Origin: Bacillus ndiopicus
Lineage (GTDB): Bacteria > Bacillota > Bacilli > Bacillales_A > Planococcaceae
Assembly: GCF_000612805.1 (NCBI RefSeq)
Contig: NZ_HG964405.1
Span: 71,963 to 135,962 of the forward strand
Direction: 5' to 3'
Length of the DNA stretch: 64,000 nucleotides
Shown piece after piece: positions 59,399 to 64,000 of the stretch. The stretch's first letter is position 1, and every line of letters begins with the position of its first letter. The notes beneath the pieces were generated by a model. That model was not told the DNA's origin, searched no databases, and worked only from the letters and a program-made list of their open reading frames with translations. The position numbers were made by a program, and so were the translations under genes.

Positions 59399-59427
59399 GA
59401 ACATTTGTTCTATTTTATTATATTATA
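59399..59427 (-). promoter_or_regulatory. LexA-type box and -10 elements upstream of immA-like gene
   Basis: GAACAAATGTTC on the - strand (59410-59399) fits the Gram-positive LexA/DinR core GAACRNRYGTTC. Two overlapping TATAAT words (59427-59417) lie directly upstream, so the box would cover the transcript start. No good -35 is seen. Outer bases are A and T rather than C and G. Confidence 0.6.
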
Positions 59428-59454
59428 AAACCTCACATTTTGGTAGTGAGGTTT
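59428..59454 (-). terminator. Hairpin between repressor and immA-like genes
   Basis: A perfect 9-bp stem AAACCTCAC / GTGAGGTTT with a 9-base loop, followed on the - strand by TTTATAATAT. It likely ends the repressor transcript or partly uncouples immA from it. Confidence 0.6.
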
Positions 59455-59512
59455 GGCATATTATTGACAATCAATGGAGACCTTCGCTAATTATTTGCTT
59501 TAAATATTATTT

Positions 59513-59878
59513 TTAAAGCTCCCCATGATCCTTTAAAATTTCCCACATTTTACGTAGCTTTTCTAAATCTTCTTCCTTCGACTTCGGCAATTCCTTATAC
59601 CATTTTTGCAGTGTCGGGTTGTTAGCAAATGCTTGAAACTCAGCTTCATCCTTTTCCTCTTGTGTCAATGTAGACGAATTCGAACGCCCAAGTAGATAGT
59701 CTGTACTAACATCTAATACATTGGCTAATTGTAGCAATTCACTATCTTTTACAGGTCGTTCATTTGCCTCAATTCTATTCATAACGCTAACATTAAGATT
59801 TACTCGACTTGCTAGCTCTCTTTGTGTCCATCCTTTGCTTTCTCTTAATGAAACGATTCGCTTTCCGATACTCATCAT
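59513..59878 (-). CDS. Xre-family repressor (ImmR/cI-like)
   Basis: 121 residues. The N-terminal HTH is GWTQRELASRVNLNVSVMNR (about 17-36), with LANVLDVSTDYLLGR closing the domain; a charged C-terminal tail of about 50 residues probably dimerises and is where an ImmA-type protease would cut. It faces the divergent control region with TTTC-N7-GAAA dyads. The first of two adjacent ATGs is annotated; ribosome binding site is weak (AAGCGGTG). Confidence 0.9.
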   Translation of the reverse strand: MMSIGKRIVSLRESKGWTQRELASRVNLNVSVMNRIEANERPVKDSELLQLANVLDVSTDYLLGRSNSSTLTQEEKDEAEFQAFANNPTLQKWYKELPKSKEEDLEKLRKMWEILKDHGEL

Positions 59879-59919
59879 GATTCACCGCTTTCAGAGATTT
59901 CATACTTTATTATAACACA

Positions 59920-60022
59920 TTTCTATTTTGGAAATAAAGCATTTCTAAAAAAGAAACATTTTGCTTGAATTTCTATTTCAGCGATGTTATAGTACTGTTA
60001 TCGGGTTGCTAAAATAGAAATT
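59920..60022. promoter_or_regulatory. Divergent switch region with repeated repressor dyads
   Basis: Two dyads TTTC-N7-GAAA start at 59920 and 59942, 22 bp apart (two helical turns). Related half-sites TTTCTATTTCAGCGA (59970) and, reversed, TTTCTATTTTAGCAA (ending about 60022) follow. TATAAT for the repressor lies near 59909-59914 on the - strand. TTGAAT-17-TATAGT (59965-59993) faces the phage genes and is overlapped by the third site. This fits a cI/ImmR-type autoregulated switch. Confidence 0.65.
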
Positions 60023-60122
60023 ATTTAGAGTATATGAAAAATATCTATAAAATATTTCTAAAAGAGCAACTTCAATATCGGAAGCTATACAGTGAAAATT
60101 ACTTTTCGTAGGAGGGTTTATT

Positions 60123-60299
60123 ATGAATAAAGAAAAAAAGCAAATTAATGTATTTGAGAACGGTATTTATATTGTACAGGATGGATATGTTACTCCGTTA
60201 GAGCCGAAAGACTTTGGGCAGGACACAATCATTTGGAAAAATGGACGAGTATTAGATGTAGAACGAGCAGAGCGAATTCGCATTCAGCAAATTAAATAA
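60123..60299 (+). CDS. Small phage protein, XtrA/YqaO-like
   Basis: 58 residues beginning MNKEKKQINVFENGIYIVQD and ending in a charged helix. AGGAGGG lies at ideal distance. Similar small proteins of PBSX-type elements (XtrA, YqaO) sit in the same place, between the repressor region and the late sigma-like factor. Function unknown. Family assignment is by sequence feel and position, so moderate. Confidence 0.65.
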   Translation: MNKEKKQINVFENGIYIVQDGYVTPLEPKDFGQDTIIWKNGRVLDVERAERIRIQQIK

Positions 60300-60322
60300 T
60301 AGTCCCTACGGAAAAACCGACG

Positions 60323-60372
60323 GACACTAATTGACTTTGGTTATTTAACCAAGTCGATTAGTGTCTTTTTTA
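60323..60372 (+). terminator. Terminator directly upstream of the phage sigma-like gene
   Basis: GACACTAATTGACTTTGGTT pairs with AACCAAGTCGATTAGTGTC (one bulge, one G:U), then TTTTTTA. It ends 25 bp before the sigma-like ATG, so early transcription would mostly stop before the late activator unless read through. Confidence 0.85.
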
Positions 60373-60396
60373 TTTGAAAGAGAGAGGAGAAGGCTA

Positions 60397-60912
60397 ATGG
60401 CTAAATACTTTCCAGATTTAATTGAAGAATATAAGCAATCATTAAAGAATTTACAGGCAATAGGTGGGTGCTCAAGTATGGAGCGTGATTTAAAGGAGGC
60501 TATTCAATGGATGGAAACAGGCTATGACCCGGCTGAATATCGAGCTGCTACTCGAAAGGATTGTTATGTAATGGATCATTACTTGATGCAGCAATTTCTT
60601 ATAACTATTGATTATGATTTCACTGCATTAAACACGGACGAGCTAAAGCTAAATAAAGAAGAAGAGCGAATAGATAGTGTTCAAAATATTATAAGGGAAG
60701 CAATGGTTGGCTTGACGGAAAATGAGCGCAAAGTGTTCGTACTGATTCGAGCTGAATATATGACATTTTCTAAAGTAGCTGACATTTTAGAAATTACACG
60801 TAGCTCCGTACAAAGCTATTTAAGACGGGCTGAGTTAAAAATAAAAAACAATATTAGTTGCAAAAAATTAATATGCCATGGAAACGGCTATATGATGAAA
60901 AATTCATTTTAA
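60397..60912 (+). CDS. Phage sigma-70-like late gene activator (Xpf-like)
   Basis: 171 residues from the ATG after AGAGGAGAAGG; an upstream in-frame ATG adds an unlikely leader. The C-terminal part is a sigma region 4 fold: GLTENERKVFVLIRAEYMTF and the HTH ADILEITRSSVQSYLRRAEL. The N-terminal half is helical. PBSX Xpf is a sigma-like protein needed for late transcription, and this one sits in the equivalent place. Its last 15 codons lie in sequence shared with the tandem repeats downstream, so the C-terminus may be repeat derived. Confidence 0.82.
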   Translation: MAKYFPDLIEEYKQSLKNLQAIGGCSSMERDLKEAIQWMETGYDPAEYRAATRKDCYVMDHYLMQQFLITIDYDFTALNTDELKLNKEEERIDSVQNIIREAMVGLTENERKVFVLIRAEYMTFSKVADILEITRSSVQSYLRRAELKIKNNISCKKLICHGNGYMMKNSF

Positions 60913-60917
60913 GAGTT

Positions 60918-61325
60918 TGCCATACCAAAACCCATTTAGTGAGAGATTTATATTTAAGAAAAATCGAAATGGTGAAAAAGAGAAATAATTTTGCCATATA
61001 AACGCCTATATAGTGAGAGATTTATTTAAGCAAAATCGAAATGGTGAAAAAGAGAAATAAACTTGCCATACAAAAACCCATATAGTGAGAGATTCATTTA
61101 AGCAAAATCGAAATGGTGAAAAAAGAGAAATAAACTTGCCATACAAAAACCTATATAGTGAGAGATTCATTTAAGCAAAATCGAAATGGTGAAAAAAGAG
61201 AAATAAACTTGCCATACAAAAACCTATATAGTGAGAGATTCATTTAAGCAAAATCGAAATGGTGAAAATAAGGAAATGAACTTGCCATACAAACGCCTAT
61301 ATAGTGAAAGATTCATTTTTAAAGC
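60918..61325 (+). repeat. Six tandem repeats of about 73 bp
   Basis: Units begin with TGCCAT at 60918, 60992, 61064, 61137, 61210 and 61283 (steps of 74, 72, 73, 73, 73 bp). Each carries CCTATATAGTGAGAGATT and AAATCGAAATGGTGAAAAA. A partial unit lies at 60874 inside the sigma-like gene. Units 3-5 are almost identical; the outer ones have drifted. 73 bp is close to seven helical turns and is not a multiple of three, so the array is more likely regulatory than coding. No CRISPR-type spacers exist. Confidence 0.9.
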
Positions 61326-61394
61326 TTCGAGCGTCTTTTTCCAGTTTACAGACGTTAAAGACTAATCTGGCAAAGCTTAAGGGGGGAAGCAGGA

Positions 61395-61496
61395 ATGAAA
61401 AAGGAAAAATAGTTAGGGCAAGGCAAAATCTATAATGGTACAACGATTCTAAAAAGTATCATGGAAAGCGCTAAAGCAACATATAGCACCTGTTAG
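61395..61496 (+). pseudogene. 33-codon small frame interrupted by an amber codon
   Basis: A strong GGGGGGAAGCAGGA site precedes ATG, but codon 6 is TAG. The same frame then continues with protein-like sequence (LGQGKIYNGTTILKSIMES, then AKATYSTC) to a second TAG just before the tail terminator gene. It may be a decayed small gene or a minigene leader. The stretch from the repeats to here also holds CCAG/CTGG and GCGTCT/AGACGT inverted pairs and no terminase-like sequence. Confidence 0.45.
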
Positions 61497-61512
61497 CTAA
61501 AGGAGGGGTTTG

Positions 61513-61938
61513 ATGGACATTAGTCATATTATAGAAGCTATTTCTCAAAGGCTTCAAGAAAGGTTTGGAGATGGTTACAAACAGTATATCGATGAAATGC
61601 CGCAGACGGTGGAAGCTCCAGCTTTTTCTATTCAATTTTTGAAGCTAGAGCATACACCTCAAATTAGTGGACGAGCTAAAATCAAGATTATGTTTAATGT
61701 GAAATATTTCTCTTTAAATGGGCAGCTAGATGCGGCGGACCACGCATTGCAAATTCAACATGCATTAAAGGAAATCACATTATACGATGAAACGGTGCTG
61801 TTAGCTAAAGGGGCCTACAGTGAAATGCTGGATGGTATTGCACATAATTTTATGTACTTTGACTTCCTTTTACAAGAAGAGGAGGAGAAGACATTGATGG
61901 GGTCGTTGTATTTAAAGGGAAAGGATGATAGTCGTTGA
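61513..61938 (+). CDS. Phage tail terminator family protein
   Basis: 141 residues from the ATG after AAAGGAGG. It begins with DISHIIEAISQRLQERFG and has the beta-rich middle FSIQFLKLEHTPQ and FDFLLQEEEE expected of tail terminator proteins of contractile-tail phages. Such proteins cap the tail tube and stop its growth. It overlaps the next small gene by 4 bp. Being the first structural gene after the regulator, with no head genes before it, is unusual for a complete phage. Confidence 0.75.
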   Translation: MDISHIIEAISQRLQERFGDGYKQYIDEMPQTVEAPAFSIQFLKLEHTPQISGRAKIKIMFNVKYFSLNGQLDAADHALQIQHALKEITLYDETVLLAKGAYSEMLDGIAHNFMYFDFLLQEEEEKTLMGSLYLKGKDDSR

Positions 61939-62147
61939 CAAGTACTAAAACAATGCCTGAAAAAAAGGCTGTATCGAAGAAAGTAAGTACGAAGGCTATT
62001 CAACAATTTACAAAAAAACAATTAATCAATAGCCAGAAATATCAGAATCGACATGATGCACTTCAAGCATTATTAGATGCTAATACCATGTATTCATATG
62101 AACAGGTAGACACAATTTTAAAGCAGTTTGATAAAGGAGGAAAATAA
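61935..62147 (+). CDS. Small phage tail-module protein
   Basis: 70 residues, lysine rich, with FTKKQLINSQKYQNRHDALQ and LLDANTMYSYEQVDTILKQF. Similar short proteins often sit just before the sheath gene in PBSX-like tail operons; function unknown. TTG overlapping the previous stop is taken as start; an ATG 18 bp later is possible. The next gene's ATG follows immediately. Confidence 0.7.
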   Translation: MTSTKTMPEKKAVSKKVSTKAIQQFTKKQLINSQKYQNRHDALQALLDANTMYSYEQVDTILKQFDKGGK

Positions 62148-62148
62148 A

Positions 62149-63465
62149 ATGGCATTAGGTGGAGGAACATTTTTAACCCAAAATAAAGTATTACCAGGTA
62201 CGTATCACAACTTTATGAGTGCAGCGCGTGCTTTTGTCAACTTATCTGAGCGAGGTTACGTTGGCTTACCAATTGCGCTTGATTGGGGCGTAGATGGTGA
62301 GGTATTTGCTGTAACGCAAGAAGATTTACAAAAAGATAGCCGTAAAATTTTCGGTTATGACTATACAGATTCGAAATTAAAAGGAATTCGTGATGTTTTC
62401 AAAAATGCAATCACAGTATTTTTCTACAAGTTGTCTGTAGATGCTGTAGCGGCAGTAAATGATTTTGCTAAAGCAAAATATAAGGGGACACGTGGGAATG
62501 ATGTCACAATTGTTATTCAAACAAACGTAGACGAGCCAACGAAATTTGATGTTCAAACATTATTGGATGGTGTAATTGTGGATGAACAAGTAGCTGTAGC
62601 GTCTGCGGCTGATTTAGTGGCGAATGATTTTGTATCATTTAAAGCGGATGCTACATTAGAGGCTACGGCAGGCACGCCATTAACAGGTGGTTCTAATGGC
62701 GCGGCGATTACAGGTGGTGCGCACCAAGAGGCATTAGATGCGTTAGAAGCATATGGCTTTAACACACTTGGCTGTCTATCATCTGATAGTACAATTAAAT
62801 CCCTTTATGTGGAATATACAAAGCGTTTACGTGATCAAGTAGGGGCAAAATTCCAATTAGTAGGGCATAAGCTTGGCACTACGGATCATGAGGGTATTAT
62901 TGACGTACAAAACGATGCAAATGGTGATGAAGTATTTGGCGCTGTTTATTGGACTACAGGTGCACAAGCAGGTGTTGCAGTTAATCGCTCAAATACAAAC
63001 AAGCGCTATGATGGTGAATTTGAGCTTGATATGTCTGAAGCAAAAACACAACCACAGCTTACAGCATTACTAAAAGCAGGTAAGTATGTTTTCCATCGTG
63101 TAGGAGAAGAAGTACGTGTACTGGAAGACGTCAATACATTTACATCCTTCACAACAGATAAAAATGAAGATTTCAGCATGAATCAAGTAATCCGCGTGTT
63201 AGATCAAATTGCTATTGATACGGCTCAGCTATTTAATGAGCGATATCTTGGTAAAGTGCCAAATGATCAAGATGGTCGTATTTCGCTTTGGAATGACATT
63301 GGTGCACATCGTTTAGAGTTACAGCGTATTCGTGCGATTGAAAACTACAATAAAGATGAACTTACTGTAGAGCAAGGTAATTCGAAAAAAGCAGTTGTTG
63401 TTAATGAGATTGTGACGCCTACTGTAGCGATGTCACAGCTATATATTACAACAACAGTAGCATAA
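62149..63465 (+). CDS. Contractile tail sheath protein (XkdK-like)
   Basis: 438 residues from the ATG after AAAGGAGG. N-terminal GGGTFLTQNKVLPGTYHNFM, the central KAKYKGTRGNDVTIVIQTN and TPLTGGSNGAA, and C-terminal FNERYLGKVPNDQDGRISLW are typical of sheath proteins of PBSX-type tails. Subunits stack around the tube and contract to drive it through the target envelope. Its presence makes this a contractile, R-type or myovirus-like tail. Confidence 0.93.
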   Translation: MALGGGTFLTQNKVLPGTYHNFMSAARAFVNLSERGYVGLPIALDWGVDGEVFAVTQEDLQKDSRKIFGYDYTDSKLKGIRDVFKNAITVFFYKLSVDAVAAVNDFAKAKYKGTRGNDVTIVIQTNVDEPTKFDVQTLLDGVIVDEQVAVASAADLVANDFVSFKADATLEATAGTPLTGGSNGAAITGGAHQEALDALEAYGFNTLGCLSSDSTIKSLYVEYTKRLRDQVGAKFQLVGHKLGTTDHEGIIDVQNDANGDEVFGAVYWTTGAQAGVAVNRSNTNKRYDGEFELDMSEAKTQPQLTALLKAGKYVFHRVGEEVRVLEDVNTFTSFTTDKNEDFSMNQVIRVLDQIAIDTAQLFNERYLGKVPNDQDGRISLWNDIGAHRLELQRIRAIENYNKDELTVEQGNSKKAVVVNEIVTPTVAMSQLYITTTVA

Positions 63466-63478
63466 GGAGGAAGAGTAG

Positions 63479-63994
63479 ATGATGAAAAATGAATTATTAA
63501 TGCCATTAGATTTACAATATTTCGCAGAAGCAACAATGCATGCCCGTAACGCAATTCATGGTGCACAGGGACGAGCGTATGTGACGATTGAGGGGAACCG
63601 TTATTTATTTGCGCAGTTAATCAATTTAGAGGCGAATATGGAAAAAACGAAAACACAGGTGCCAATCATGGGTCGCACAGGTAAAGGGAACAAGGCAACA
63701 GGCTGGGAAGGAACGGGCTCAGCTACATTCCATTTCAATACATCGATTTTCCGTCAGCTTTTAAAGCGCTACAAGGATACAGGTGAAGATATTTACTTTG
63801 ATATTCAAGTAACAAATGAAGATAAATCTTCTACTGTAGGTAGCCAAACGACGATTTTAATTGATTGTAATTTAGACGGAGGGCTAGTTGCGTCACTAGA
63901 TGCAGATGCAGAGTACTTAGAGGATTCAATCGAATTTACGTTTGAGGATTGGGATATGCCAGTAGAGTTTGCGACATTACCTGAAATGCTATAA
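63479..63994 (+). CDS. Tail tube protein (XkdM-like) with capsid-style N-terminal tag
   Basis: 171 residues. The body matches tail tube proteins: AIHGAQGRAYVTIEGNRYLF, KGNKATGWEGTGSATFHF and FNTSIFRQLLKRYKDTG. The first 17 residues include MPLDLQYFAE, a motif usually seen at the start of Firmicutes phage capsid or scaffold proteins, not tube proteins. GGAGGAAGAG precedes two adjacent ATGs; the first is used. The tape measure and baseplate genes expected next lie beyond the right edge. Confidence 0.9.
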   Translation: MMKNELLMPLDLQYFAEATMHARNAIHGAQGRAYVTIEGNRYLFAQLINLEANMEKTKTQVPIMGRTGKGNKATGWEGTGSATFHFNTSIFRQLLKRYKDTGEDIYFDIQVTNEDKSSTVGSQTTILIDCNLDGGLVASLDADAEYLEDSIEFTFEDWDMPVEFATLPEML

Positions 63995-64000
63995 AAATTA

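Noticed and set aside
58881-59878. Chromosomal toxin-antitoxin pair (HTH plus metalloprotease)
   Set aside because: Gene order, divergent operator region and adjoining phage tail genes fit an ImmR/ImmA-type element switch better.
60918-61325. CRISPR array
   Set aside because: Units are contiguous near-identical 73-bp copies with no variable spacers and no cas genes.
60918-61325. Repeat-encoded protein
   Set aside because: 73 bp is not a multiple of three and every unit has stop codons in the likely frames.

Overview
The window looks like the chromosome of a low-GC, Gram-positive Bacillaceae/Caryophanaceae member, most like Lysinibacillus or Solibacillus. Evidence: AT-rich DNA, strong AGGAGG-type ribosome binding sites, GTG and TTG starts, a tyrosine T-box, and a long run of genes in the same neighbourhood as the Bacillus subtilis 'yt' region (BaiN/YtfP, MurJ/YtgP, YtzE, PepV, YtlR, TrmB, YtnP, YtzB, YtoP, YtpQ, YtpR, SftA, MurC, YtxG, YtxH, AroA, CcpA, AcuABC, TyrS). 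No rRNA, tRNA, insertion sequence or CRISPR array was seen. The genus is inferred, not proven.

Layout. 1-8608: a Dpp/Opp-type ABC importer (the solute-binding protein is cut by the left edge) joined to two TIM-barrel sugar isomerases, a Gfo/Idh/MocA dehydrogenase and a ROK repressor. This is best read as uptake and breakdown of an unidentified sugar or glycoside. 8956-13465: two tandem 720-residue membrane GGDEF-EAL proteins, likely c-di-GMP phosphodiesterases. 13510-15783: an SRPBCC protein, then an ECF sigma factor with an overlapping membrane partner. 15850-24487: BaiN-like flavoprotein, MurJ flippase, pseudouridine synthase, diguanylate cyclase, DeoR-type regulator, PepV dipeptidase and D-amino acid transaminase. 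24772-33080: small housekeeping genes in B. subtilis order. 33277-45110: DNA translocase SftA, MurC, YtxG/YtxH, an FtsA-like actin homologue with beta-grasp-like repeats, AroA, CcpA and AcuC. 45107-46411: acuB and acuA. 46412-47478: repeat-bearing DNA without a convincing gene. 47479-51627: argC-argJ-argB-argD under a likely ArgR/AhrC operator. 51659-56240: a class A penicillin-binding protein and T-box-controlled tyrS. 56461-58816: a methyltransferase with a terminator hairpin in its leader, and an orphan membrane-anchored PstS-like protein.

58881-64000 is the most interesting part. An ImmA-like protease and an ImmR-like repressor diverge from an XtrA-like small gene and a PBSX-Xpf-like sigma factor. 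Six 73-bp tandem repeats follow, then at once a tail terminator protein, a contractile sheath and a tail tube. There is no terminase, portal or capsid gene between regulator and tail, and no integrase in view. This suggests a headless contractile tail particle (R-type tailocin), continuing beyond the window. A LexA-type box sits just upstream of immA, a terminator sits before the sigma-like gene, and TTTC-N7-GAAA dyads fill the divergent control region. Together they suggest an SOS-gated switch.

Across the chromosome part, a recurring stem-loop family with compensating base changes lies upstream of murJ, murC and ccpA. Bacillaceae-type dispersed repeats fill the gap upstream of the arginine genes.
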